This document shows, piece by piece, positions 43,011 to 54,567 of a DNA stretch of 64,000 nt (the first letter of the stretch is position 1; each line of letters starts with the position of its first letter). The position numbers and the translations under genes are program-made. The notes below the pieces were generated by a model, which did not search any database, was not told the DNA's origin, and saw nothing but the letters and a program-made list of their open reading frames with translations. The DNA lies in NCBI RefSeq assembly GCF_037975245.1, contig NC_092578.1:12322321-12386320 (forward strand). The letters run 5' to 3'. The stretch comes from Apostichopus japonicus (taxonomy: Eukaryota; Echinodermata; Holothuroidea; Aspidochirotida; Stichopodidae).

Positions 43011-46000
43011 CTGAAAACAAATGAACAACAAAGGAAGAGTAAGATTATGCCAGATTGGATCCAAATAAGACATCAATAAGGCTGACAGCAGCTCTTGTCA
43101 TTTTCTTGAACATTTCTAGCAATTTTATCAATGTATTGAATATTTCTCTAAATCATTTTACAAACAATGCAAGGAACTCTCCTCATTTTGCCACCAAATT
43201 AACATCTTTGACCAGTTGAACAAAGGATAACTTTAGGCAGCATTTGTCTTCATATATGATGGTACAAGAATGTAGAACAGTTGAGTGCTACTTATGATTG
43301 TTTAGCTGATATAGAAGATATGTATTGCATTTTACCTGCTAATTCTGCTAAATGCTTCAACGGTTCACTGGAGACATAGAAGACCAAGCTACCAACCAGA
43401 CCGACTCCAGCTCCAAAAGATTGGCCATTGATCTCCAGCAGGACTGGATGCGACCCTTGTACCTGACCAACCAGTGTAACTGACCCTGCTGTTACTCTAA
43501 GGAGGCCCCTAGGACCATCTTCATGTGTAGTCTTGACCTGTAACAAAGAAACACACAACACCCAGAAATGAACATGAACTGGGTCAACATATTAATGGTA
43601 CCTTCAAATGTCAGGAATTCTGTTAAAATCCTTCAGACAATTCCACTTGGTATTAAAGAAAGCCCATAGTCGTATTAGCTCATTCATTGCCCTTGAGAAT
43701 TTGTACTTCATTGGTACACAGAGGGTTCTGACTGGAGATACAACATTTGGTACACACAGATCCAAACTTTGTATAATGAATTTAGGAGAATATACTTAGA
43801 TACATACAAAATCCTTTCATTCTGAAAATTATGTGACTTTGTTCCAAGCTCAGTACAAGACAATATATTGGTCTATTCCTATCATCAGGGGATTTGAGAT
43901 ACATTCATTACCTCAACACCAAGTTCTTTAGCATACAGAGATGCATTAACCAAGTTTAATGAAGATGTTGCATGCCTCCTCAAGACTCCACATGTGACTG
44001 CATCCCCTATGAATTTCTTGGTGTCTGCCATAGTTTGTCCTGTAATAGACAGATTATATTCAACAGACAATATCATAAAAATAACATATTGTTTAGAGTG
44101 TTTTTAATGCATAGTCATGTCTGCATCACATGTCTAAAAGGACTTCTGCATTTTACGACACAGACGATGTCAAAAAACGGTTTTCATGCTTGAGAGGATA
44201 TTTGAATTTTTTCTCCAAAGTGCCATAAAGACCAAACACAATGCAATCAAACTTAGTGATACCTTGCCACAATTTATATAATTCTGAAAATATTTAAAGA
44301 AATATTTACTAAAAAGTATTGCAATATGTTGCCCACAAAATTTTCAAGATGCTCCCTATTTTCAGTTTTTGCACTAATGTAGGCTTGACATATCAAGTCT
44401 GTAGTTACGCCTAGCTTTACTTTTGCACCTATCATGTTGGCAAGACTTCTTATATTTTGATGTCTGTTGACCTCCACGAAATAGCATTTAATAGTCTCTA
44501 ATTATGCTTCATTTCAGTATTAAGTTCCTTCACTTATTATGGTGTTACTTTTTAGTTCTAAACTTCTAAGTATTTGCACCAAGAGCCTCTATTTCTGGTA
44601 TTAGCACGGACTTCATTAATTCCTAATTATTCTAGTTTCAAACTACCAACTTCCTTAACTTTTGATATTAGTATCGACCTTGTAAACTTTTGATATTAGT
44701 TTCAACCGCAATTACCAATTTCAATACTTACCACATGTTGTGACACAGACTTGCTTCTGAGGCTGAGATGACAAGCCTGAAATTAAGACACCCAATGCTT
44801 CCCCTAGGGCAACTACTGGCTTAGTCTCGGGTTTCAAGGCATTGCTTAAGGCATGAGCATTGATCTACAAAATCCAGGGGAGAAAGATCAGAAGAAAGCA
44901 AAATGAATTGATGAAATATGATGAAACTGTTAAAATTGGTCAAGATATGATTTCAAATGACTCAAAATGCAAAACACTTCACCAAAGCCATGCCCCCCCC
45001 CAATCCCTTAAGTGCATGTCACTGCCAATGGTTCATGGTATGAAATATGTTTTCATCTTCTGGATGCAAATTCAATGCTTGGACAACAGATATCATGGAT
45101 ACAAACCTACTATGAAGATGCCAATTTTAGTACTATTAGTAACAAGGTATGGATGTCACTTGTTAGCATCTCATATCGACCTACTAATGTGAAATGACCC
45201 TTGAAACTTTAATACCCCAACACATAACCCAGATGATCATTCAGTCATTAACTTGTTCTCCACCCAATGCAAGTACCACATGCAAAGAGTCAATATAAAT
45301 ATGTACCTCAGCAAACCAAACTTGATCAATGTCTTGTTACCTCCAAAGAAAAGCCAAGCCTTGATGTACTCAAGACACCTTAAAAACATTACATAAAGTT
45401 TGTCCAAGTTTCCCTCCTTGACATAACAAGTTTTTGAGGCTTTCATTTTTGTCTAATCTGTGCTCAACTGAATTTGCACCTTTACCAAACACAAAAGATT
45501 TATTTTGCTAATGAGGCATCCACATACAAAATTATGTATTCTGTTCAAGTTGCATGTCTTGAGATCTTTGTGACCAAGGTCTTAAATCATGACCTATGAT
45601 GACATCCAGTGACCAATGCCCTCAAACAAAAACAATGTGCAATAGGCATATCCACAACCACACGCAGTCATCAGTGCCAAGAATATCATCAAAAGGAAAG
45701 AAAAACAAAACGTAATGACTAATTTAGCAAGAATTTACAAGAGAAAATGAGGTCTTAATGTTGTGTAATATTATTACTGAATGTGCACAAACAATATAAG
45801 ACTTACAGCACCAAACAGGGACTTCCCCTGGACAGCATCTACAAACTGCTGGGCAATTTCCACAGCCACTCGGGTCTGGGCCTCTGAAGTGCTGGCACCA
45901 AGATGAGGAGTACATATAACTTTAGAATTCTGAATAAGGGCAGCATTCGTTGGTGGTTCCTATTAAAAGGAAATAAAATATGTAGAATACTAATTAAAGA

Positions 46001-49000
46001 CATATAGTACCATAGTTAGAGATGAACGATAGTGATTTTTCAGCATCGACGAAAAAATACGATTTTATTCAAGAGTATTCTAGTTGGTTTCCATATTACA
46101 CATGTGAAAATTCAATTCAATCCGATGTTGGGAAAGGCTTAAAAGAAATTCCTAAACTCGTTGATTTTTTAAACAAAAATTGGGCATTTCGCGAACAGCG
46201 ATATGATGATCACGTGATCTACAGTGACATGTGACGTCATTATGATGATAACAAAGTGAGCTCGGCGTAGTGTACTTCAGCAGTGTGCACTTAGTGTGTA
46301 AGTTTAGTTGCAACCTACTCTATATTGGACTCGACAAACAACCTAAACCAGAGAGGAGATTTGATACTCTGCGTGAGACATTTAACGGTCTAATTTTAAT
46401 AAGGTGTTATTGTTCCTGCTTTTTCTTGTCGTTTTAGTGAAGCCAACTGCCCCAATGTAAATTACGGAATAATCGGTCATAGAGCCATCTTGGGCCCAAT
46501 TGAAATTTGCGTGTGGCAAGGTCACTAAAGTAAAACAAGTTTGAAAGATTGATGCTTTTATGCCGCATTATTTATATATATCCCGATAAATGCAACAGTA
46601 AATGTTGGAACTGGAAGACATGTCAGACGTGAACAACCTAATGACTATGTGACGAGAGAATCCACGTGCAAATTTCAATTGGGGCATGGACGTCGCTTAG
46701 GCAGAGTTTTTTGGGCAGAGATGTGTTCATACCCTCCAAACCACTTTAAATGTAATACGAATAGGAAATGTGTGTATGCTCGAGCGAAACAAAACATCGT
46801 GTAAGTATTACTTACGGTAGCGCACACTGTCACTTATGTTTGCACAGTGTGAAAGTACCGTTTGCGGACCTACGTGAAGTTGGGCTAGAATACGATTCCT
46901 CCTGAAGCCCAAACCACGAGGCATGCATGTGAATAAACGCAATAGGCATTGCATGTAGTGAGAAAATTGTTAGAGCTAGACTAACTACTCGATTGAGTTC
47001 AAATACGGTTGTATTTCAAGCTCAATGAAACCTTTCTGTTGGATTTAATGACGCACGGAACAAGGAACGTTTATGTCTTACAGTAGGCCTAGTGCATACA
47101 AACGAATCTACTTTGTTTAGAACTTTGGATTTTCTTTCGGATGTTACACTAAACTACGTTTGAGACTATCATCTCTATTGTTATTGTGCCAGTTTGACTG
47201 GTAAGTGAGTACATTCATACATCACTCTGTATAAAACCCGCCAAAAACGTGATCTTGAGATTTACGTTACTTTGGGTCAGCTTGCGAGTTACCTCTTCAG
47301 ATATTGGGAAATCGTTGCGAAATCGCCGCAAATTTCGTAAAAAAACTTGTAAACACGTGGTGAAGAAATCAAGAAATACCATGATATTCATTATCTATTT
47401 ATGTCTTGAACATTACGCCGGAAAATAACAGTTATGCTGACACGAAATGCACGCACAGCTCCGTACTGAACAGTTCACAACAGAAAAGATCATCACAGTG
47501 ACGTCATTCACTGACCTGAGGGCTGTTCAAGGTCGTTGCAGTGTTTGCAAATTCCTAAATTACGGAGACGAAAAAACGATGTTTTAATTCCCTTTTTTAT
47601 AACTTTCCGGTGTGCTATTTGGAAAATTAAAAAAATATGTTGCTTGGTAACATATAAACTACATTATATATGAAAATGAGAGATTTTTTTTCTGTCACTA
47701 TCGTTCCACTTTAAGATTCATCTCTCACAGAAGAATTGTTACCGATGCAAAAACCACTCAAAATAAAGATTGCTCTGTAAATTGATTATATCCCGACATT
47801 AAGAATAATTTGAAGACCATCACTACACTTTTATAACAGTCAATGTAATCATCCATTAAACAATCAGCAGCTTAAAAGTTATGCAGTCTTTTTATTCAAT
47901 ACAGGCTTATTAGTAGCCATAGATCATCTAAACCATTTATTTGCATAGTTACACTACAGTGTAAAATTTGTACCCACATACTTAGTCTACGGTCACAATG
48001 TCAGGAGTCACACAAGCCTATATCATCACCTGCAATACATAGATATCCATATTTAACTAATTATTACACAATAATTCAGTTTGAACTGTTATATCAATCA
48101 ACTACACCACCATCAACCTATTCTTTAACTTTGCAGCATCACAGTTACTTATCTTACATCTAAAACAAGGCCAGTCCTTGGTAGATTTGCTATGAAAAGT
48201 AATGCAAGCCAAGGCTAACCACTGATGCTAGTTTTGAAAAGTTCTTGTAGAAATGGTACTGAAAATACACTGTGACACTACTGCAACAAACTGAGGACTG
48301 TCGTCTATGCGAAGTATAGCATGGTCAAGAGAGGTTACATAACCAGCTACTTTCACCTCTTTAACCTACCTCCATGAAGACATCAAGAGCAGCTCCCCCA
48401 CACTGACCAGACTCCAGGGCCTTAACTAGGGCAGCCTCGTCAATAATGCCACCTCGAGCAACATTCACTACTCGAACACCCTTCTTGCAAAGTGGAAAGG
48501 AGGAATCACCCAGTAAACCTGCAAGAAATTCATCCATGTTTTACATTCTCACAGATATCAAACTTTGAATTTACACAGCAACACCTCATAGCTGTTTTTA
48601 TGCCACTGTTTAAATCGCTTATTCTAATTCAACTAAGCAGCAAGCCAACCCGGAGGTGTGTTCAAATACATACTGGTATGTCTTCCAGGTCACAGCTTGT
48701 CTGTACTATCAACTTTGGCTCCATTGAACTTGACCAGGGTTGTCTAACTTATAATTGGTATCTATACTCTACATAATGAGTGAATTCTGTAATTTGATCA
48801 GATTGAAGAAGAATTGTTCACCTCTTGTTTGGGGGATGAGTGGAGTGTGTACTGTGATGTAATCTGCTCTAGGCCAGATCTGGTCCACCGGTAACCACTC
48901 AACACCAAACTCTGCAGACTCTTCAGGTGAAACCAGAGGGTCGAATCCAATCGTCTACCAAGAGACAAATGAGTAAAATAATTATTACTCATAACAGCAC

Positions 49001-51024
49001 ATGTAAAACATTTCCATTGCATGGTTTACTGCAGCAATGCAAGTAAAGTTTACTAAAATGAAGCTTTACTGCTGGGAACTAACATGCTGGCCATGTTAAA
49101 GGAAATAACCTCCCTCTCCCCCAAGGGAACCCTGCACTGAAAGCAAAGTGGAGAGTAGCATCTGACCAATCAAGTAGTTTGACATCAGAATATACCAGAT
49201 TTGGGCACAATCAGTGAGTTAAACTTATAACAATTAAAACACAAAATAAAACAGTTGCCTCAATAACTCAACATGCTCAGATAATTTATTATTATACAAA
49301 CTATTAAGTGGAAAGAACACAAGTAACTATATCAACAATTAAAGGTGTAATGATAACTATAACGGTTAAGTAAGATCTGCTTTGGCAGAGTAAAGTAAGT
49401 GATATATCACCTATACACTACCAATATCCATGCTATTGAACATAGGCCTATATCATAAACACTCCCTTTTCATTTTTTGTGCTAGAAAGATGGCCGTAGA
49501 AATATTTACTTCTGAGCAGTGCCAATGTGTTGTATCAAAGAACATTGAAGAACAGAGTGTCTGAAACATATTTGTTCTTACTGTCATTTCAAAGGATTGC
49601 ATTCTCTTTGCCACATCTCGGCCGATGCGCCCCAGTCCAATAATAGCCAGTGTTTTCCCAGCAAGTTCCGTTCCCATGTAGTCCTTTCGATCCCATCTGC
49701 CCTCCTTCAGTGACCTGTGTGCTTGAGGAATGTGACGAGCTATGCAGGAGACCATAGCACAGGTGTGTTCTACTGCACTGAGAGTATTCCCACCAGGTGT
49801 ACTGAAAGGAACGGTAAAAATAGCTTTGATAATATAATTGTAAAACAAAAACTACATTCAAGCTAATGGACAACACAATTATTTACCAGTTTTTAACTCA
49901 AAATCAAGAACCTTAACTTTGAAGAGATTTTATTCAAGTCATATAACTTACTTCATAACCACAATGCCCTTCTTAGAAGCTGCAGGAATATCAATGTTGT
50001 CAACACCGGTTCCCGCTCGGCCGATAATCTTGAGGTTGCTGGCTGCATTAATGACATCACTGGTGACCTTTGTAGCTGACCGTACAATGAGGCCATCATA
50101 ATTCTGAATAAGCAAATAAACCAAATCATAACACATAGGGAAGGGTCTCAACAATTGGATGATTGGATCAATTAACTAGTTATAGTAATTCTATTGCATG
50201 TCTAGAGAATGAGATGTTAATATTACTGCTTAAGGGGTCGACTTGAAATAAACTAGGCCTAGGCTCAAAAACCTACTACTTTAAACTTGATGAAGAATAT
50301 GAAGAACTTCTTGATTTCTACATGCAGTAAGTCGCAGAAGCCATGCACACAGCACATTTAATTAATCACAGTTAATACTGAATACATTTTTATGTGCGGA
50401 GCTATACATTTTTATGTACTGAGCTATTCATGTTCTTATACATGTTCAAGTTACTGGTTACCTGTGTGATACTGGGTGAAGGAATTTTGTGATCTAGGCC
50501 TTCTTAGGACATCTAGGATTTAGCTATCAAACACTTACAGGTCTTCAGATTCCTGATCCATTGAATGTGTTCATCAAATTTGAAATTAACCTTTCCTAGG
50601 TCTGTAGTGTAAGTTTCAGTTATGCCCAAGATAAAAACGCACAAAAAATTTTAAGGTTGCGATTGCATCATCCATATGGCATATGCCTAGGACCTCCATT
50701 GCACTGCAGTGACTCTCAAAGACTTGTAATGCATACCAGATTTATACCGAAGGTTGGATATTATCGGCAGGCCTATCATACATTATCGGAATGTATTTAT
50801 AGCTATGCCTAAAGTAACGTTAGGCCGAAAAGTCGCGACAGCCGAATCTAACTCAGGCTTAAACTAAAGGCCTACCGCACAGTACTCACCGGAATTTCGG
50901 CTATTAATTCTTCCTTGCTCAATTTTGTCTTGGTTTCAACAGTTATCCCATGCGACTGGAGTAATTCTGCACATTTTGATGACACGTTATCACTTATCAA
51001 TACCCGCTGTAGTGTAAACGCCAT
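42865..51024 (-). CDS. PHGDH: D-3-phosphoglycerate dehydrogenase (10 exons)
   Basis: Exons in transcript order: 51024-50890, 50103-49952, 49801-49582, 48954-48822, 48518-48370, 45959-45807, 44864-44732, 44039-43912, 43537-43336 and 43010-42865. They join to 1551 nt, 516 residues plus stop, with correct phases and GT-AG borders at every junction. The enzyme oxidises 3-phosphoglycerate to 3-phosphohydroxypyruvate with NAD+ in the cytosol, the first step of serine synthesis. Visible motifs are [10 protein letters not shown] (substrate side, about 75-84), GLGRIG (Rossmann, 151-156), Asp174 for NAD ribose, ARGGIIDE with catalytic Arg235, Glu264 and CTPHLGAST with catalytic His282. The C-terminal regulatory half is present but less conserved. 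The usual animal length is about 530 residues. A 1.7-kb presumed transposon sits in intron 5. Confidence 0.96.
43336..43537 (-). CDS. PHGDH: PHGDH exon 9
   Basis: Residues 402-468 plus one base of 469, acceptor TTGTTACAG, donor GTAAAA. It encodes [40 protein letters not shown] and an [15 protein letters not shown] strand. This matches the position of the allosteric substrate-binding and ACT-like part, which is weakly conserved in animals. Confidence 0.88.
43912..44039 (-). CDS. PHGDH: PHGDH exon 8
   Basis: Completes Gly359 and encodes residues 360-401, acceptor TATTACAG, donor GTAATG. It encodes a [20 protein letters not shown] segment followed by AKELGVE. The VNA.L.AKE.G motif is conserved in the C-terminal regulatory domain of type I PHGDH. 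Confidence 0.93.
44732..44864 (-). CDS. PHGDH: PHGDH exon 7
   Basis: Residues 315-358 plus one base of Gly359, acceptor TTTTGTAG, donor GTAAGT. It encodes [20 protein letters not shown] and [19 protein letters not shown], corresponding to the NAQAL..A..P..KPW..L.EALG segment after the NAD domain. Confidence 0.93.
45807..45959 (-). CDS. PHGDH: PHGDH exon 6 (catalytic Glu and His)
   Basis: 51 codons, residues 264-314, phase 0/0, acceptor TTTTAATAG, donor GTAAGT. It encodes [20 protein letters not shown] and [20 protein letters not shown]. Glu264 and His282 complete the Arg/Glu/His set of 2-hydroxyacid dehydrogenases. Confidence 0.97.
46026..47704. mobile_element. Presumed DNA transposon in PHGDH intron 5
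   Basis: ACGATAGTGA at 46026-46035 is inverted at 47695-47704 (TCACTATCGT). An AGAGATGA word flanks both in inverted order, and a subterminal TGACGTCAnnnTGATGAT occurs about 200 bp inside each end in opposite orientation (46232-46249 and 47489-47506). The block is distinctly richer in CpG than the surrounding intron. No convincing target duplication and no transposase were found. The 70-codon frame at 46022-46234 has no recognisable relatives. Confidence 0.5.
48370..48518 (-). CDS. PHGDH: PHGDH exon 5 (catalytic Arg)
   Basis: Completes Gly214 and encodes residues 215-263, donor GTAGGT. It contains [20 protein letters not shown] with catalytic Arg235 and [14 protein letters not shown]. The conserved Glu264 follows at the start of the next exon. 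Confidence 0.97.
48822..48954 (-). CDS. PHGDH: PHGDH exon 4
   Basis: Residues 170-213 plus one base of Gly214, acceptor TTGGTAG, donor GTGAAC. It encodes [20 protein letters not shown] and [15 protein letters not shown]. Asp174 is the acidic residue after beta-2 that recognises the NAD adenosine ribose, and ITVHTPL is a family motif. Confidence 0.96.
49582..49801 (-). CDS. PHGDH: PHGDH exon 3 (NAD-binding motif)
   Basis: One base completing Asn96, then residues 97-169, ending in phase 0 at donor GTAAGA. It encodes [16 protein letters not shown], the [16 protein letters not shown] hinge and [20 protein letters not shown] with the GxGxxG nucleotide-binding loop. Confidence 0.97.
49952..50103 (-). 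CDS. PHGDH: PHGDH exon 2
   Basis: Residues 46-95 and two bases of Asn96, phase 0/2, donor GTAAGT. It encodes [20 protein letters not shown] then [19 protein letters not shown] and GIVVM. This is the classic 2-hydroxyacid dehydrogenase N-terminal motif [10 protein letters not shown]. Confidence 0.97.
50890..51024 (-). CDS. PHGDH: PHGDH exon 1 (start codon)
   Basis: 45 codons from ATG at 51024, donor GTGAGT, phase 0. It encodes [20 protein letters not shown] and the rest of the first beta-alpha unit of the substrate-binding domain (VLISD..S..C...L). The start aligns with the short N-terminus of animal PHGDH, and no longer in-frame extension is supported. Confidence 0.93.
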
Positions 51025-51620
51025 AGTTTTACTTGACTTTTCGTTCAGATACCTAGACTACAGTACAACAAGATTACCAGCACGACACTGTCCCCAAACA
51101 CTAAAGGACCTGGATATTGCATGCATGCTGTCAATGCATTTTATTTTACAATCATACAGCGAACACGTGCGAGCACAATTGTTTACCACGGATTGCGTAA
51201 TGAATATGTATATCTGAATAATCATAGGGTGAATCCATTCTAATTGTATTTCAGTTAGATTCAATTTGTTAAACTTTTGCGGATTTTTAGGTTTTACCTC
51301 AGATTTCATTGCATGTTTGCGAAGATGATGGCTGGCGCTTGTACCAAACCGTTCGTTCATTAATCCCGTGCGTAAGTAGTGATATAAGGAGACTATTCAT
51401 GAGGAATTTTCCAACATGAATAAATCAGCCTTGGTACGGTAAAGCGTTACAATCATCGATCCCGCGAAAAGCACCCATGGAAATATTCAGGTTAGACTGT
51501 ACATGTTTTAGTAATGTGATGTTTGGTTTTCCGTACCCGACCTCTTTTAGTGGCTCTATGCATGTGTGGTTATACTCGAAAAAGACTCGGTACACGCGGT
51601 GGTTGCAACTGTACAGAATA
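51025..51620. other. PHGDH upstream / divergent promoter region
   Basis: This lies between the PHGDH start codon and the U2-like sequence on the other strand. It is somewhat CpG-richer than the introns, with small open frames on both strands that have no family resemblance. It presumably holds the PHGDH promoter and 5' UTR. No TATA box was identified. Confidence 0.45.
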
Positions 51621-51797
51621 ATCAGCTTCTCGGCCTTTTGGCTAAAATCATGTGTAGTATCTGTTCCCATTCGAGGGGAATGGTGATGCACACCCGACGA
51701 TCATCACACAGTCACAGTCCCGATGCAAGGGGACTGGGGTTGAGAGCGGGTCAGTCGTCCGGTAGTTTGGTTTTCGTGCCCAGGTTCTTTCCTGGGC
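51621..51797 (+). ncRNA. U2-snRNA-like 5' domain fused to novel hairpin-rich sequence
   Basis: 51621-51666 matches the 5' end of U2 snRNA, including stem-loop I (GCTTCTCGGCCTTTTGGC) and the branch-site-recognition stretch GTGTAGTATCTGTTC, with one inserted base and two substitutions. After that, similarity to U2 stops. The rest folds into strong hairpins: 51667-51672 with 51678-51683, 51683-51688 with 51702-51707, 51715-51721 with 51730-51736, and 51778-51784 with 51791-51797. An imperfect Sm-like AGTTTGG lies at 51764-51770, just before the last hairpin. The total is about the length of U2. It is divergent to PHGDH, starting 597 bp from its ATG. It could be a diverged U2 paralogue, a chimeric retro-pseudogene, or a SINE with a snRNA head. 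Confidence 0.55.
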
Positions 51798-51820
51798 GAC
51801 TTTGTCTCAAAAAATATTAT

Positions 51821-52007
51821 AATAATCAGCAGTTATTTTTTGTCGCTTAAGCGACCACAAATATGGGAGAAACCCACAATACGGGCAAATGAATTACAAC
51901 TTAAACGTCGGGTGGCTACCAATTCAACATTTTAACTCAAATTTGGAAGCTTTTCAATTTAGCAAGTCATTTCAGATTGGAAACCGTAGATTTCTATTGG
52001 ATGAACC
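51821..52007 (-). mobile_element. SINE copy A, tail/body half (interrupted)
   Basis: This half aligns over its length with 57150-57340 of the intact SINE copy: shared CAGCAGTTATT tail, GCGACCACAA, GGATTACAACTT-like and AGTCATTTCAGA blocks. It stops abruptly at GATGAACC, where a hAT element begins. The remaining half with the tRNA head resumes at 54861. Confidence 0.85.
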
Positions 52008-53284
52008 CAGGGACGTCGCCATAAGGGGTGTGGGGTGTCTCACCCCCCCCCCCCCAATCTTGGTAAAACTGACGATAGTTGGAAAATTGGAGTGCGGCAG
52101 TCGGAATTTCCGACTGTCGCACTCTAGTTTATCTATGCCTATTCATATATTCCTGTGATTGACCTAAACATTGAAAAAATTTCGGTCAAAGTTGACCTTT
52201 AATCAGTCATATTTACCACGTTTTCCTTGCCACTTTGAGAAATTGTATCTCACGATTCATATACTCCACCATACAAAACTACTTCGAATGATTTTGAATA
52301 CTCCAAAACGAATGCCTTATAGAACTACCTCATAGGCGTAGGAGCCCAATTGGGGGGGGGGGGGGGCTGTAACGACTTGCCCGAAAAATATAACCAACAT
52401 TTTTTCGCGCGCTCAGCGGGCGTTCCACATGTTAATGTGCATATCATATAGGCATGCATCGTTTTTACATTGCATGCAAATAACATACAATCATTTTCCG
52501 TGTAATTACCCTTCCATAATGGTTATAATTATTGGGCAAGTCGTTACAATGTTCATTTGAAATAATAATATAAGTTTAATTATTGAAAAACACATTGCAA
52601 AAGTATCTTTCTTTCAGTAGGTGCCTGAAAAGTTATCAGCATATTGCCCGAATTTTCACAAAAATATTTGGTTGGGGGGGGGGGATAATAAGTTTGTGAA
52701 GTGAGCAGTGGCGGAGAAACAGGGGGGTTGGGGGTTTTAACCCCCCACTTTTTGAAGAGGGGGGTTGGCCCACACAATCAACCCCCCTAGTTTTTGCCAG
52801 TAATGTTCTGTTATAGCCTATGTTATGTGCTCCAAATGGCATAATAAATCAAATTATTAAATTTGAAATTGTTGAAGTCCTTTCAACCTTTCACCTGGTA
52901 GGCTACATCAACAATTAACGACCGAAAACCGAGTTAGAATTGACCCACACATTATTTCTAGCCCCTTTCCCCCACCTTGCGCATTGGAACTTGTAGCTCA
53001 TAGCGCTAACTTCACCCCACAACAGACATACACAAAATAACGTTTTGCTGCTGTTGAATAGCTTTGGAACTGTATACACTTGCCAACTTCAACGAGGTGA
53101 AGGAAGGAAAAGAAAAAGAAGAAAGAGAGAAAAGGAGAAAAGGATGGAGTAGAAAATACGGCAAGAAAACGGGAAGAGAAAGAGGAACAGTGACAAAATT
53201 ATTCGAATTTGTAAAGCAAACAGCAGATATCACATCATATCAGTGAGCATGAAAATGGCGTTCCACGATAAACAGCCTCCAAAC

Positions 53285-53842
53285 CATGGGCGCAGATCCT
53301 GGTGAGGACAGCGGGACGCGTCCCCACCAACTTTTTCAGTAGTGGGGACATGATATACCGTGTCCCCACCAATTTGTCTTGACCAATAGCTGCATTTCAA
53401 GTTCCCCTGTATTGAACTTTGGCGCAGTTTGATCCAGCATTGTGCAAATGACATGCAGCAGTTCTCATTTTATTGTATTTTATCCACAGTTGTTAAATAT
53501 AGGACGGAAATCGCATTTGCGGCAGTCTATATTTGTTTTCTGGGAGAGGACCCCAGACCCATCGTATATACAAAAGTCTACTTGGATTATTTGTCCCCTG
53601 ATTTTCTTTCTGCAGACGCCCATGTATTTCTCCAAACTAAATTTCTAAGCCATGAGATCTAAAACTTAAGGAGGTTTAGGAGCATCATTAGGTCTGGGAA
53701 GTGTTATTTCCGGCGATCTGGGAGGTATATTTGCCCAAAAAAATTGTACGCTACGCGCGAACCCATGGTCGCGCTCCGCTTAGATAGTGTCATAGAACAG
53801 ACATGCGTCCCCACCATTATCCAAGACTGATCTGCACCCATG
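53285..53842. mobile_element. hAT-type element 3 (innermost)
   Basis: Termini CATGGGCGCAGATC (53285-53298) and GATCTGCACCCATG (53829-53842) are 14-bp inverted repeats with one mismatch. GTCCCCACC blocks lie inside both ends. Flanking 8-mers CTCCAAAC (53277-53284) and CTCAAAAC (53843-53850) differ by one base, consistent with an aged 8-bp duplication. 558 bp, non-coding. Confidence 0.75.
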
Positions 53843-54567
53843 CTCAAAACTGTCGATGTGTGCAGTGTTCGGTTTCGGAAATATCTGGTATATTTTTATT
53901 TCCTTCAACGAAATGTTTTAGTAGCCGTCTGAATTTTCGAAATTCCCTAACCAACATTCTTCATCATACTTCATCATACTCGTGCAATTTTGACCCGTCT
54001 GTTAGGGTTTGAAGGAGGTTTTTCTACATCGGTTGTCCATAGATGATATATTGTGCAACATTATGGGTATGTTTTGAAGTGAATTTATTCGCGAGAATTG
54101 TGAATTTTCAAATTCTGAACAGTGGGGCTGACGGATATTGTGGGCCGCAATGAAGAATCACCTACAAAAGCAATGATCCACAAAATATGTGATGAAGTCG
54201 AACATGATGTGTGACTGGTGACAATCTTCAAAAAGGTTATAGATGAGAAAAAAAGTATTTGGAAAAAACTTGGTTCTCAGGCAAAAGTGTACATATGGTT
54301 GGTCAGTTTTAAGCCCGAGAAGTGCCATTTCCGGTGATCTGGGGGTACCAAAACCAGAAATTTGCTTGTACGCTGCGCGCCAACCAATGGTAGCGCTCCG
54401 CTTGGATAGTAATACGCGCCCCCCGGGTTAGAAAATCCTGCATACTGGTTAAATACAGCTTTTCAAGGCCTGGGCAGTGCCATTTACTGCAATCTGGGAG
54501 GCAATATTTGCCCAAAAATTCTTGTGCACTTCGCGCCAACTTATGGTGGCGCTCCACTTAGAGAGTG
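53690..54567. repeat. Three ~100-bp diverged subrepeats inside hAT elements 2 and 3
   Basis: Copies at about 53690-53790, 54311-54410 and 54463-54567 share AGTGCCATTTCCGGCGATCT-like starts, TTTGCCCAAAA middles and CGCGCCAACCCATGG/GCGCTCCGCTTAGATAGT-like ends. The first copy lies in element 3 and the other two in element 2, so related modules are carried by two different nested elements. Confidence 0.7.

Noticed and set aside
46022-46234. 70-codon plus-strand frame in PHGDH intron 5 as a gene
   Set aside because: It begins at the inverted terminus of a presumed transposon, has no recognisable domain, and has no partner exon.
51621-51797. A canonical functional U2 snRNA gene
   Set aside because: Only the first ~46 nt match. 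The canonical stem IIa/IIb, Sm site and stems III/IV sequences are absent.
52321-52380. A further hAT end (CATAGGCGTAGGAGCCC) as a complete fourth hAT insertion
   Set aside because: The sequence resembles a hAT-type terminus, but no matching inverted end or 8-bp duplication could be found, so it may be a fragment or part of element 1.
53064-53246. Lys/Glu/Arg-rich 60-codon frame as a coiled-coil protein
   Set aside because: Low-complexity purine-rich sequence inside hAT element 2, open by composition.
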